From contig OZ022500.1 of assembly GCA_963989385.1 (NCBI GenBank), positions 17,064,460 through 17,128,459 of the forward strand: a DNA stretch of 64,000 nt, written 5' to 3'. The DNA is from Ctena decussata (Eukaryota; Mollusca; Bivalvia; Lucinida; Lucinidae). Numbering within the stretch: position 1 is the stretch's first letter; the number at the start of each line of letters is the position of its first letter. Of this stretch, positions 1 through 10,660 are shown one piece after another. The translations under genes were made by a program, and so were the position numbers. Under the pieces are notes generated by a model. That model saw only the letters and a list, made by a program, of their open reading frames with translations, did no database searches and was not told the origin of the DNA.

Positions 1-1492
1 TTTTTATATACATCAGAATGATGGCGAATAAACAGACAAAACAAATCAATTTTTCGAACACACATACTATAACATCGTTACACAACAACGGATGCATCGC
101 CGTGGAAATTTCACTGATAAATTACATAAGGTGGGTTTTAACCAGTCTAAAGTGCCGTTTTAAAAATATCTTTAACAAAACCAATGAGTTTTAGGCATAT
201 TTTCAGTAACAGCACATAATCTCAGTGATTGTTTTCAAATAATGGTTACAAACGTTACCTTTCTGAGTACAAAACAGAAAGTTCTGATTAATAAATTTCT
301 TACGATGTGATATTTTTAATGTCATTTGGATATTAATGGAAAAAAAGTGTTCTATGGATAGATTAATTCACGAAGATTTCTTTTCTAGTTTTAAGGACAA
401 TCTCATCTTTGCATGTCATGTAAATAACACTGTTTGCTGTCGGATTTGTTTATTAAACAATGCAAAGATTTCGTTTTACAATAGATAATATACATATATA
501 TTACAACTGCGATGTTTCAAAGTAAGAATTTGAAAAGAGTTTGTTTTTTTTTGGCGGGAATGATAGACGCTTTACGCAAACATTTTAATCTGTTAAGTAC
601 GTTACTCTGGCTAAAATGGGTTGTAAGGTCAAAGATGATTTTTAAGCTATTGTGTTATATCATAGTTAACACGATCTTTTTGCAAAAGGCCACAATTTGT
701 CAAGTTTAAATTGGTTATTAGCCATTTTTTAAACGAACAATTATACGAAAAATGACTTTTCAGCCAAAAACAGGGAATATGTGTAACTGTTCAACAGGAC
801 GTGATTGACAAAGTATAAAAGCTAGAGGTCTCATATTTGTTTTGCTAGAAACGCACTGGAAGGGGCCAATCGAATAGTAAGTAAAAATGATCATTTCGAG
901 CCTTTTTGTAATAGAGTCTTTGTAAAATGCAACTACTTAAGTTCCAATTTTAAATTTCCAAGGGGTACATGATATATTGTAACGAAAGTAACAACACCAA
1001 AGTTCTGAACTGTTTTCTGAGCAGCCTAATTTATAGCATATTAACTGTTCTTACAGAAAATAATTAGATTTGATACATTTATATAGTTTAAACACATTTC
1101 TTATTGACTTCAATAAATATTTTTGATATTCAAGATTTAAAGGGGTAACGTAATTAACTGGCCACTGCAGAGTTATGCAAGGTTTGCCAAGGTGGCAAAC
1201 GCTGAATTTGAAAACTAGAGACCCAGACGATCATTGTGATATATAAAAACAAATGTTACACTCCGTAGACCACTATCTTCCTTTTCTAGGCCACTTATGC
1301 AATCAAATTTGCTCCACTAAAGGCTTACATCAAAGAAATTAAAAGTTGATATTAACCCACTTATGCGCAGTGGACTATTCTGCCCTTATCAGGTGGACGA
1401 GGCCATTTATCAATTAACGGTGTCTCATTTAGTTTATTTGTATCATTTTCATTTTATTCTAAGGAGAAATAGCCATTTGTCTTACCCAAATA
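1..1492. other. AT-rich stretch without recognisable gene
   Basis: I see no conserved protein, RNA gene or clear repeat structure here. The open frames are short and of random composition. Confidence 0.5.
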
Positions 1493-1559
1493 ATGTAGAC
1501 CCTGATCTGACGTCGCATATGCATATTGCGGCGTCTAATCTGGGCCTGCACTGTTTGCT
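1493..1559. repeat. Small palindromic mini-element (GTAGACCCTGAT type)
   Basis: The left arm GTAGACCCTGATCTGACG pairs imperfectly with the right arm reading GCGTCTAATCTGGGCCTGCAC. The unit ends in CTGTTTGC. Relatives with the same ends occur near 27790, 29340 and 39010, so this is a decayed foldback family rather than a chance hairpin. Confidence 0.5.
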
Positions 1560-2023
1560 TATGTCCCTTTAATGGCACGCTAGGCTTAAATGGGCTAACA
1601 GAGAAATGTCTTACGTACTAATTATACAAAGCGTACCCACAGAGTAACTCTAGACTTTCAGTTGACCTAACGCGACCTGTCAAGCAAAATATACGTTGAC
1701 TAGTCAAATAAGGTAAAAACTTCGGACAAACAAATGCATTTGTGACAATAGTTTCATTTGTAAAATATACTCAGACAAATTCGAAAGGTGGTGCGATTTT
1801 CGCATTCGCGTCAGGTCTATTCTAAAGGTAGATGATCTATTTATCCTATAGTATGAATGTTGCTTCAGAATAATCCTATAGCATGAATGATATTTTGAAA
1901 CGTGTGTGTTCATTTAAAGGTAGAGGGTTTTATTAAGTGGCATCGCTATGTTCTTTGCCATGTTTTCAAAATGAGACTACTTTTTGGTTATCCCCTCGGG
2001 GATAACCATATTAAGTTAGGAAT
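1560..2023. other. Unique stretch with one short hairpin
   Basis: No gene is seen. A perfect hairpin with 11-bp arms (TGGTTATCCCC, two-base loop) lies at about 1986-2009; it has no U-run and no further context. Confidence 0.4.
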
Positions 2024-2500
2024 TCGTACTCGATTGTATTGTACGCCGTTTCCTTTTGCTGAAACAGTGTCCAACTACTTCCCGATACTCCTACATTTGG
2101 CGCACCCTGCTGCAAGATTCTCGCCAGCATCGCTAATTCATGATCTTTATAGCATATCTTGACCACTTTATTTCACCCTATACAAGCAATTACCCGAGAG
2201 TTCAGTTCCGCTACCAAGAGTTGTCACTTAAGAGTACAGATCAATAACAAGTTGTACTCGATTATGCGCCGTTTCGTTTCGCTAAATGCGGGTCCCACTA
2301 ATTTCCGGTATTTACTCCCATATTTTGGCGCACCCAGCTGCAGGGCCCTTCCCAGCATCGCAAAGGCATGAGCTATAAAACTTGTCCTGACACTTCATCT
2401 CACATACTACAAGCATCTCACCTAATACAAGCAATAACCAGAGAGTACATTACGTTTAGGAAGAGCTGTCACTAAATAGTACAGGTCACCTAACAAAAGC
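2024..2500. repeat. Diverged tandem duplication, period about 226 bp
   Basis: Two adjacent blocks share, in order, GTACTCGATT, a CGCCGTTTC segment, TTTGGCGCACCC, a CCAGCATCGC segment, a CACTT(T/C)AT segment, ACAAGCAAT and AGAGTTGTCACT/AGAGCTGTCACT. They begin near 2026 and 2252. A third, weaker half-unit follows to about 2560 (TTACAAGCAATCACTAG). Identity is moderate, so the duplication is old. No coding potential is apparent. Confidence 0.55.
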
Positions 2501-2969
2501 TAATAGCACTGAAGCTCACCTGTTACAAGCAATCACTAGACAAAAGGAAAAAGCTGTCAAACTCGCGCCTTACCTACAGATTCAACAAAGTCCAAGAATA
2601 CAATAAAATTAACTTTTATAGCGGCCAATTTTCTACTTTACCACTTGCATCCTATAGATTCATTGCTAAGGGATAACCTCTCAAGCTTTTTCAAAAGCTA
2701 AACTTGTATGACTTACTTTCTGCTTTTCTAACATGAACATCGACACCCTTCTTAAAGAAGGTAAATTCGCAAAGGAGACACCTTCTTCCTACAAGAGCAA
2801 ATTATTTGCATTTGGAGTTGACTCCCATTGAGAATGGGAGCAAAACTGAAAAATAGCAGAAATTATGCCCATTAACCTAAATGAGAAAGGCTCGACAGAT
2901 GACAATGAAATCTGGTCGAGAGGTTTTAAACCTTAAGTACATTCTCAAACTCAAAATAAAGCACACTGA

Positions 2970-3005
2970 TTGGCTGCTTCCGAGCACATGCTCGGAAGCA
3001 GCCAA
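2970..3005. repeat. Perfect 36-bp hairpin
   Basis: The arms are 17 bp (TTGGCTGCTTCCGAGCA) and exactly complementary, with a two-base CA loop. It could extrude as a cruciform. No related copy was seen in this window. Confidence 0.8.
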
Positions 3006-3689
3006 CTCAAGTTTTATAACCTCGAACCCTGGACAATCTTATCCACACAAACATGTACGAGTATACAGAGTCCCGATGACAATATTAAAGCGACAGATTG
3101 CATCAAACCTGTTAGGCGGTATGATCATTCAAATACTTATGAACACAAACGAGAATTCCGAGAGAGCGCTTCATTAATATTGAAACGTTAAAGCGAGAAT
3201 ATTCTCAGAAGTTATCAGACTGCATAGGTATTTGCGTTATCGACCATTTTCCAGGTCTGCCTATCACAAACGATCTTGACAGTGGTATTTGTATACAAAG
3301 GTAAAGAAAAACATTTAGGTAGAAAACTATTTAATCTTTCGAATGGAACGTCTAGATTCGCAAAACTCATTTTTCAGAGTACAGTTATTTGTTTATTGAA
3401 GATTAAAACACGTTTATAAGGCCGAAAACAGTTATAGAAGCATATTGCTGACGCCTTGCGTGTTCTTCATGCCCTCGTTTACACATCAAGATATGGGGTC
3501 ATTATACCAATATCGTAAAATCTGTAATGCCTTATTCCCGCATGTAAAACAGCGGCCTACAGAGGCGGAAAAAAATGAAAAAAAAATACTTGAAATTGCT
3601 CCTTTTCTGATATTAACATGATTATGAAGTCGAGCTATAAGTATATACTAGCTGTAGGAACTGGGCAACTAAAATGGCTGACTGATATA
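3006..3689. other. No recognisable feature
   Basis: AT-rich sequence with no repeat or gene that I can support. Confidence 0.4.
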
Positions 3690-3768
3690 TGAGCGGCGAC
3701 ACGAAAAAACCAACAATGTGGTTGTGCGCCCAGCGCAGACTCAGATCAGCCTGGGCATAACCACCCTG
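3690..3768 (+). mobile_element. Foldback MITE family A, left arm only
   Basis: Begins TGAGC(G)GCGACACGA and runs through the family's GTGGTTGTGCGCCCAGCGC and GACTCAGATCAGCCTGGGC segments, then stops at CTGGGCAT. The right arm is absent, so the copy is truncated. Nine near full-length copies are found at 26966, 37996, 40680, 42080, 45998, 47908, 50544, 52030 and 57109. Confidence 0.8.
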
Positions 3769-3939
3769 CACAGCAATTCAACTTCACCTACAGGTACATA
3801 GTAATGTGCGATCGAGTTTATTCAGAATACTACAGAGTAAAAAGTATGCAAAGACCAGGAACTGAAACAATCAAAATCCAAATCCAGCCCTCAAACCATA
3901 GTTGGAAACAACTAAGATTACAAATAATCAAGATACAGA

Positions 3940-4200
3940 GAACATATGGCCAACCGAGTGAGCAGCTTGTTCCCAAAAGGTGGCCACTCAGCAACCCAAA
4001 CCGAACCAAAAATAATAATAACATACATAAGGTAAAACATCACAGAAACTCTGACACCAAAAACAGGCAACAAAGAACCACAACAGAACTACCGCCTTGG
4101 AACGGTCAGTAATGAATTACTGGGGGGCTTAAATCGATTTTACAGGCCCAACCTCACCCTCAGTTTCTGAAGTGGTACAAAACATTTAGTTGGTTGTTCG
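3940..4200 (+). repeat. Dispersed repeat D (GCCTTGGAACGGTCAGTAAT type)
   Basis: Contains the family core CCGCCTTGGAACGGTCAGTA, then ATTACTGGGGGGCTTAAA and a CCCAACCTCACCCTCAG segment. The same core recurs at 13170-13590 (minus), 22495-22742 and 53650-53960, with weaker relatives at 18755-18960 and 43905-44065. No reading frame or terminal structure identifies the class of element. Confidence 0.6.
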
Positions 4201-4418
4201 GTTCGCATGATAACCCTCTAACTCGTCAATGAAACATCACGGTAAACACATAATTCAAATTTCAACACCATGAAGAAGCAAAGACGAGGACTCAACAGAT
4301 ACAACGGGCCGTCTGACAGGTGGAGATCCCTGTCCTGCCAAACAACCCCACTGGAAATCTGAAGCAAAAGAAGGTCACCAGTTGAGCCCCGGTGGACCAA
4401 GCAACAGACAAAGTACCG

Positions 4419-4790
4419 TTCATTTGCCTCATGCTTAAATTGTTATCTCTATATTGACAATGGAAAGCTTTTTATTAGGCTTTATGACAAGAGAGACGAC
4501 TTTAATTTCCCAGAGTCAGCTTACCAGTTTTGATGAGCAATATTCCTTCGGTACCCTCATACTTAGTTTATGTCTCTCAGTTAGTCCACTGTGTCAGTGC
4601 CTGTTTCAACTATTATGACTTTGTTGATAGAGAGAAGTTACTCACCAGTAAATTGTTGGCACGGGGTTATCGCAGAGCGTCTTAAAACGATATATGGCAG
4701 ACACCATGTCCTAGTTGATCCCTGTGTTTTGCAATTTTTTTACTAATTTCGGACTTGATGGCCACGGCGGAAACATTGTATGGTTTTCAA
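4419..4790 (+). pseudogene. Reverse-transcriptase C-terminal fragment, frameshifted
   Basis: Translation in successive frames gives the motif LYDKRDDFNFP (around 4470-4505), then SNIP-x-VPSY-LVYVSQLV, a YYDFVDRE-KLLT-KLL segment and finally IYGRHHVLVD. This series is a signature I know from the end of the RT region of a retroelement family common in molluscs and amphioxus. The frame breaks just after DDFNFPE (stop near 4527) and again near 4685, so it is dead. The catalytic part upstream is absent. Whether the family is Penelope-like or another RT clade I cannot decide from this piece. A second decayed copy lies at 28090-28575 on the other strand. Confidence 0.75.
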
Positions 4791-5744
4791 TTACCGGACT
4801 TTCATTTTCACAGACTTGCCCGTAAGATACATAGACTTGAGACATGCGAGTATATCAGGCTTATAATAGGCAGATGATGTTTACTGCTCGCAAGCACCAG
4901 TCTTGATCACACTTACTTTTGGAGTTCCATGTCTTTGTATCTAAATATTTCGGATTGGTAATATTTCTAAGGCTAATGATTTCGGCGTTTTAATTTAGGT
5001 ACCTAAGTCCAGTTCAGAGTGCGGAGAATTATGTTCCAAGTTTTTAGTAGAATGGCAGAAGTTCTTGGCATGAAAGAGTAATTATAAGATTGCTTGCAGA
5101 AATATCAAGTCCGCAAAATATGTCATGAAATCTGTGATTTGCAACAAACATTTTCTATCGAGACCAGTCGTCTCTTTTTATCCGGTATGCACTTTGAAAT
5201 CATATCTGACATTTCTTGTCAATTTGATTCTTCCGCGACATTTTACTAGTCAATCCTCGGTTTTATGTTACACTGCCTTATGAATATTCATATTCTGTCT
5301 TTTATTGATCACAGAAATTGCTCTCAGAGTCTAAGAGAAGAAATGTATGACTCATCGCCAAATATCCCAGCAAACATCTAATTGATTGTTCGTTTATTCG
5401 GACACTGTTATTTGCCTAGATAAGCAGAGATAATATGCTTCATTCAATTTACCCAATGTCTGGTAATAGTTGCAGTGAACATAACAGCACTGAGCTCTGT
5501 TTCTGTCTGCCTTTTGTGTGAAGCAACTGCAACATTATACTCGTAGCAGTACGATAATCACAGACAATCACAGACATAGCCTAAGTTTCTTTTCCAGGAG
5601 GGGCTTGGTGATGATGCAATAGAGCAGTTGATCGTCGTCTGTCGTCGTTAAAATTTCCATCGAATTTTCGTGCGTAACCGCTTAGGCGAAACCTAAGGCT
5701 AAAGCAAAATTTCACATGAAACAACTTAACAATAAAATTACTAG
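4791..5744. other. No recognisable feature
   Basis: Unique-looking AT-rich DNA; nothing supportable on either strand. Confidence 0.4.
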
Positions 5745-6126
5745 TATACCGTATTCGCGGTAATTTTCGCGGGTTCAAATTTTCGCGGTTAAGGGTCAAA
5801 AATATAAACATTTATATTTCGCGATTTTTTAATTTTTGGCTGTTAGCAGCATGCGTGAAAAGCAAAACTACTTCTTTTTCACTTGAGCCAGTTCGTTCAT
5901 TAACCTGCAGCAGGCTGCCGCAGGTTAATGAAAGAACTGGCTCAAGATGAAAAGTACCAGCAATCACCGAAGCAAACAGAAAAAATATATAGCAATACTG
6001 TGTCCACAGAAGAAACTTCGTAAGAAACTGGCAATCATTTCGCGATTTTAATATTCGCGGTTTCTATGTGACCGCAAAATACCGCGAAAAATGGAACAAC
6101 GCGAAAATTATCTTGTATTCGGTATA
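5745..6126. mobile_element. MITE with TATACCG termini and CGCGAAA-rich ends
   Basis: The left end TATACCGTATTCGCGGTAAT and the right end (reading inward on the minus strand) TATACCGAATACAAGATAAT are inverted repeats, both followed by TTTTCGCG. Subterminal TTCGCGG/CCGCGAA words occur on both sides. About 380 bp with no coding frame, so it is a non-autonomous DNA element. A separate tight hairpin sits inside it (5882-5946). Confidence 0.65.
5882..5946. repeat. 65-bp hairpin inside the TATACCG MITE
   Basis: Arms starting CTTGAGCCAGTTC and ending GAACTGGCTCAAG pair over about 27 bp with one mismatch, around a GC-rich loop (AGCAGGCTGCC). Its base composition differs from the host MITE, which suggests either the element's own centre or a nested insertion. 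Confidence 0.7.
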
Positions 6127-6966
6127 TTATATATATTAATTTTTCATGGGATTTAAATTCATAATTCAAGAACCTCTATGGAAATATAAGGGTCAGTGTG
6201 ACGTCATGGGAGCATTGGCCTCGTTCACAATGATATTAAACCAACTCCCTATATATCCATTGATGATCAGTAACGTACCACCTTAGAAATAGAGGAATGA
6301 ACTTGATGACTCGATTTCCTATAGGAAACCCGCATTACACATACATTAGTCACCTTTTCACCAATTCCAGCTCCTCACACATAAGGTTTTCCATTTGAAC
6401 TTTTTGTTTAATATTTCTGGAAAATATGATCTCATTTAAGGGTTACATACAGTATGGTGTAACTACCAACGGATAGGATTCCTGTTTGCTACTTTCAGCA
6501 AAGCTTGAGCTCGATAGTACTTTCAGTTAAAGTCGGCCGTCAGGTAATGTCCACCGAAGTGTTATGGCACATATAATCTTTAATTATATAGTTACCCACC
6601 AAGGTAAGGACTGAAAGAGAGGAAAAACAAAAACAAATAAAAGGATATAGGTTAAGCGTCACCCGACGTTTGAAATGCGACACAAACTGCAGCCCTTAAT
6701 TCAGTTTCAGAGTAACTTTATGGGCCAATTAGAATATATGCGTTATTACAGAACCCGGAGAGAAAACAATAGATGAAGTATAACCAAATTCACATACCCA
6801 ATACTGGCTCTCTATGAAGTTGTCAAATACTGATGTTTGGAATGGAGCATAATTCTGTGTGTAGTATATTAACCAAATATGCCCCAAAGTTTAGTAGTTT
6901 AAGCCCTTACAAAATGTGAACAATCAAGACTGTTTACTCAATAACAGAATAAGAAGAGCATTACTT
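6127..6966. other. No recognisable feature
   Basis: AT-rich DNA with no gene or repeat that I can support. Confidence 0.4.
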
Positions 6967-7020
6967 AAAATCTTAAAAAGTTTCTTCAAGAGCACAGAAT
7001 GCATACAGAAGTAGGAACAT

Positions 7021-7066
7021 GGGCCAGACTACGTAGTTTCGGCTAATAAAGCCTCGTCAGTGACCC
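7021..7066 (-). ncRNA. Type-I hammerhead ribozyme, copy 1
   Basis: Read on the minus strand: stem I 5' strand GGGTCA, core CTGACGA, stem II GGCT-UUAUU-AGCC, core GAAA, stem III CUA-CG-UAG closed by A-U, then the cleavage triplet ending GTC, then stem I 3' strand TGGCCC. All invariant core bases are present; the variable core position is C (CUGACGA), which the family tolerates. Stem I forms six pairs including one G-U. Predicted cleavage is between 7027 and 7026. Confidence 0.9.
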
Positions 7067-7451
7067 TGACAATATCTGGTGACGAAACCAGAAAAAAGCA
7101 TACTGTAATTTCTTAATTTTAATCGGGCAGTCGATTCAAAGATTGATTAGTTTCAAAAGGGTCCAAATAATATAAAAGACGATGATCTAGAATAATAGTC
7201 TAAATCGATCTCAAATTTTAGATTTCTCAGAATCTATCCTCTGATCTCAAAGCATGTAAGTAAAATATAATCTGCACTATGGATGTTGTACGGGGAGACG
7301 TTTTACGGCCGCCACACGGCACAACACTAGCTGCAGTGAGGTAAAATCTGCTAATATGAATCTGATGAAATATGAACAATGCGTTTATGTCAATTAAAAT
7401 CTTAAAAAAAGTTCCTTCAAGAGCAGACAATACATACAGAAGTAGGAACAT

Positions 7452-7497
7452 GGGCCAGACTACGTAGTTTCGGCTAATAAAGCCTCGTCAGTGACCC
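7452..7497 (-). ncRNA. Type-I hammerhead ribozyme, copy 2
   Basis: Identical in every stem and core base to copy 1, including the palindromic stem III CTACGTAG. Predicted cleavage is between 7458 and 7457, giving a 431-nt monomer with copy 1. Identity of the 46-nt ribozyme while flanks differ suggests recent duplication or selection on the fold. Confidence 0.9.
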
Positions 7498-7834
7498 TGA
7501 CAATATCCGTTGACGAAACCAGAAAAAAGTATACTGTAATTTCTTAATTTTAATTAGGCAGTCGATTTAAAGACTGATTAATTTCAAAAGGATGCAAATA
7601 GTATAAAAAACGATGATCTAGAATAATAGTCTAAATCAATCTCAAATTTTTGATTATTCAGAATCTATCCTCTGTTCTCAAAGGATGTAAATGAAATATA
7701 ATCTGCACTATGGATGATGTACGGAGAGACGTTTTACGGCCGCCACACGGCACAACACCAGCTGCAGTGAAGTAAAATTAAAATCTTAAAAAAAATCCTT
7801 CAAGAGCAGACAATACATACAGAAGTAGGAACAT

Positions 7835-7880
7835 GGGCCAGACTAAGTAGTTTTGGCTAATAAAGCCTCGTCAGTGACCC
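7835..7880 (-). ncRNA. Hammerhead ribozyme, copy 3, core mutated
   Basis: Same stems I and II as copies 1 and 2, but the core GAAA reads AAAA: the G12 position, the general base of the family, is A. The stem III loop also differs (CTACTTAG). From established hammerhead biochemistry a G12A change should nearly abolish cleavage, so this 5'-most copy is predicted inactive. Confidence 0.85.
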
Positions 7881-8062
7881 TGACAATATCCGTTGACGAA
7901 ACCAGAAAAAAAGCATACTGTAATTTCTTAATTTTAATTAGGCAGTCGATTTAAAGACTGATTAATTTCAAAAGGATCTCAAATTTTTGATTATTCAGAA
8001 TCTATCCTCTGTTCTCAAAGGATGTAAATGAAATATAATCTGCACTATGGATGATGTACGGG

Positions 8063-8520
8063 GTATCAATCCGATGAAAGGCACAGGACACATTTGCAGG
8101 GACACGATTTCGGCAGGTTTGAGTCAGCAAGGGCCATAACTCCATTAAAGATGGCCGAAATAAAAAAATCAGAAACCACATGCCACATGCACATTTTCAT
8201 ACCACAAGAAAGCAGTCTACAAAACTTTTAACCCAAAGAGGATCCCCGCTGTAGGTGGGAACCTCTTCAATCGTAAACAGGGTTTCATTGCACACAGCCT
8301 TTCATTATCACCCATTCACCGTCCTGATATAACTGAAATACTGTCGAAAAGGGCGTACAAGCGCAAGTCATTCATCTATTTAATCCAATAAAAAACGTAG
8401 GAGGCGCTGCGGGGACGAGACTATGGACGGACGGTAAAAAGGATGGTGGGAAAGACGGACGGACACACACACGACCGGACAAGGATCATTTTTATAGTCC
8501 GCCTACGCCAACGTCGGGTG
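8063..8520 (+). repeat. Dispersed repeat with GGACGGACGG tail, copy 1
   Basis: Shares TATCAATCCGATGAAAG, GGGCCAT(A/G)ACTCCATTA and the segment AAAAACGTAGGAG with the copy at 9245-9575. It ends in a GACGGACGG tract and a CCGCCTACGCC(A)ACGTCGG segment, a layout typical of non-coding repeats in bivalves. Confidence 0.65.
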
Positions 8521-8584
8521 ACAATCAGAATAAAAGTTTGGATACCAAAGTATCCGTTTCATTCTAAGTGAGAATACTTCTTGG

Positions 8585-9240
8585 TGAAACATTCTGGTGA
8601 ACTTTTCAGCATGAAATTGTTTATTTACATAGATGGCTGATGAGTGCTGATAACGTTGCCATAGAAAGATCCTGCTGTGATACATTGGTCAAGCAGTTTA
8701 AAATTCAACGATTTTTGAAGTTGTTTTAAGAGCTTTTTGCTTTCTTTGTCAACTTAACAAATGACTTCTGGGTACAGCCTACAAATTCAGATTCAAGTGA
8801 ACTTTTCAGCATCAAATTGCTTATTTACACAGATGGCTGATAAGCTGTTGTAACTGTTTCCTAAGTAGGATCCTGCTCTGCTATATTGTTCAAACTGTTT
8901 GACGTCTGAAGAGTTTTGAAACTGTATAAGACCTTTCTGTTTTCAATTGCTATTAGAGGCTAGTTACTGGAGACACTAACAAATTTATCAGATCCTATAT
9001 ATTAAAGGGATCATTATTTGGCTGAACCATATAGTAAAATAACCATAACAAATTTATCAGGTCCTATAGTCAAGGTACTTTTAGGTAGCTGTACGAAATT
9101 GTAAGAAACCTACACCCATTCCTAACAGTTTAGTCACAAATAAAGAGTTTACGGAATTTGAAGATAAGACACGACTTAACAAATGAAATGACTGTGGACG
9201 GCTGTACTGAACTCTAAGAGAATATTCACACACCCACCAT
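8585..9240 (+). repeat. Dispersed repeat E, two tandem copies
   Basis: Two units share AACTTTTCAGCAT(G/C)AAATTG, TTTACA(T/C)AGATGGCTGAT, (A)GATCCTGCT and CAA-CTGTTT words, at about 8590 and 8795. The same family recurs at 9615-9665, 11670-11790 and 13900-14410. No reading frame stands out. Confidence 0.55.
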
Positions 9241-9244
9241 TAAT

Positions 9245-9665
9245 ATTTATGAAAATTTCAAATCAATCCGATGAAAGAGAATGGACGAATTGCGGTGCTA
9301 CGATTCCGGAATGTTTGAATCAGTAAGGGCCATGACTCCATTAGAGTTGGCCGAAGCAAAAATCAGAAATCACATGCCACAAGCACAGCTTCATTTCATG
9401 AGAAAACAATCTACAACATTTCTAATCCAATGAAAAACGTAGGAGCTTCGGGGACGAGATTTCGGACATACGGAGGACGGCTGAGCGGAAAGACGGACGG
9501 ACGGACATACACAAGGGCAGACAAGGGTGATTTCTACAGCTCCCCCCCCATTCCACCTACGTCGGATGATTATCAGAAAAAATGGTACCAAAGTACTCCT
9601 TTCAGTCTTAGAATACTTCTTCATCCAGCATAAAATTATTTATTTACATAGATAGCTGGAAAGTG
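9245..9665 (+). repeat. GGACGGACGG-tailed repeat, copy 2, plus repeat E fragment
   Basis: Parallel to 8063-8520: AATCAATCCGATGAAAG, ACTCCATTAGAGTTGGCC, TCCAATGAAAAACGTAGGAG, then an ACGGACGGACGG run and a C-tract with CCACCTACGTCGGATGATTA. A short repeat E piece (ATTTATTTACATAGATAGCT) follows. Confidence 0.6.
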
Positions 9666-9769
9666 CTAAACAAGAGTTTTCAGAAGACAACACAGCGCGC
9701 CTTACAGATGCTTGACCTTCACAGCGATGGTGGTATTGAAAGGCTCATGTTCACATGTGAAACATAAAA

Positions 9770-10660
9770 TATTAGTCAAATCCATACATCGATTGCGATG
9801 TTAAAATGTTCTTGTCCATATATAAGTGTGTGAGAAATATAATGACTCTAACCCATATATGGACTGAGAAATATCACAAAGTCAGTGAAGCGTATCATAA
9901 AGTCAGTGAAGCAAAAAATAGGTCAAATCCGTACATGGATGGCGGTGGTGAAATGATCTTGTCCATATGTAAATTTGTGCCAAGTATCATGGCCCTGACC
10001 CATATAGAGACTGAGAAATAAAATTAGTGAACTGTATCATAAAGTCAACAAAGTATAAAATATAGGTTAAATCCATACACAGAGGATGCTGCTGAAATGA
10101 TCTTGTCCATGTGTCAGTGTGTGCAAAGTATCATAACTGAAAGCCATATAGGGACTGAGAAATACCATAAAATCAGGTGAAGCGTAAAAATGTAGTTAAC
10201 ATTCTCAATGGTTGGTTACACCATATGCCTTCGTCCAGATGCAAGTAATGACCAAATATCCTGACTCTAACCCTTATAACTACTTTGAAACTGACTTTAA
10301 AACAAATGCTTAACATACAATTACCTAAAAAAATCAATGTCAGTAGCCCATGACCAGTAGGTCACGGTCATACTTTGTGCAAACATACAGGTGATCATGC
10401 GCTGATGTAAGTGTGTATCAACTATCATTACTCTAGCCCTTATACTTTGTGAGAAAAAGATCTAAACGCAAATGATGAACATAGGTTAAACTACATTAAC
10501 CTGATTTTTTCAAAGTCAGTTGACCATGACCAGTATGTCAAGGTCATACATGGTGTATATATTCAGGTATTTATGTGCTGATGTAAGTGTGTACCGAGTT
10601 TCATTACTCTAGCCCTTATTCTTTGTGAGAAAAAGACCTAAACGCAAATGGATTACTAGA
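9770..10660 (+). repeat. Diverged tandem repeats, period about 150-170 bp
   Basis: Units share ATCTTGTCCATATGT (near 9810, 9955, 10100), CCATATA-GGACTGAGAAATA and AAAGTCAGTGAAG. After 10240 a second unit type appears twice (GCGCTGATGTAAGTGTGTA, CTCTAGCCCTTAT, TTTGTGAGAAAAAGA). It leads directly into the element at 10661 and may be part of one composite element. Confidence 0.55.

Larger units (their letters stand above)
6967..8062 (-). mobile_element. Retrozyme-like tandem array with hammerhead ribozymes
   Basis: Three direct units begin with AAAATCTTAAAA at 6967, 7396 and 7780. Units 1 and 2 are 429 and 384 bp; unit 1 carries about 45 extra bases at its right end, and unit 3 has an internal deletion of about 50 bp and is cut off at about 8062 where another repeat begins. 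Each unit contains a hammerhead fold on the minus strand, so the sense direction is right to left. No protein frame is present. Tandem, non-coding, few-copy units with one type-I hammerhead each match what is known of metazoan retrozymes, whose RNA self-cleaves to monomers and can circularise. The predicted monomers here are 431 nt (7457 to 7027) and 383 nt (7840 to 7458). Confidence 0.85.

Noticed and set aside
7021..7880. A CRISPR-like or satellite array
   Set aside because: Units are about 380-430 bp, only three, and each carries a ribozyme; no short spaced repeats are present.
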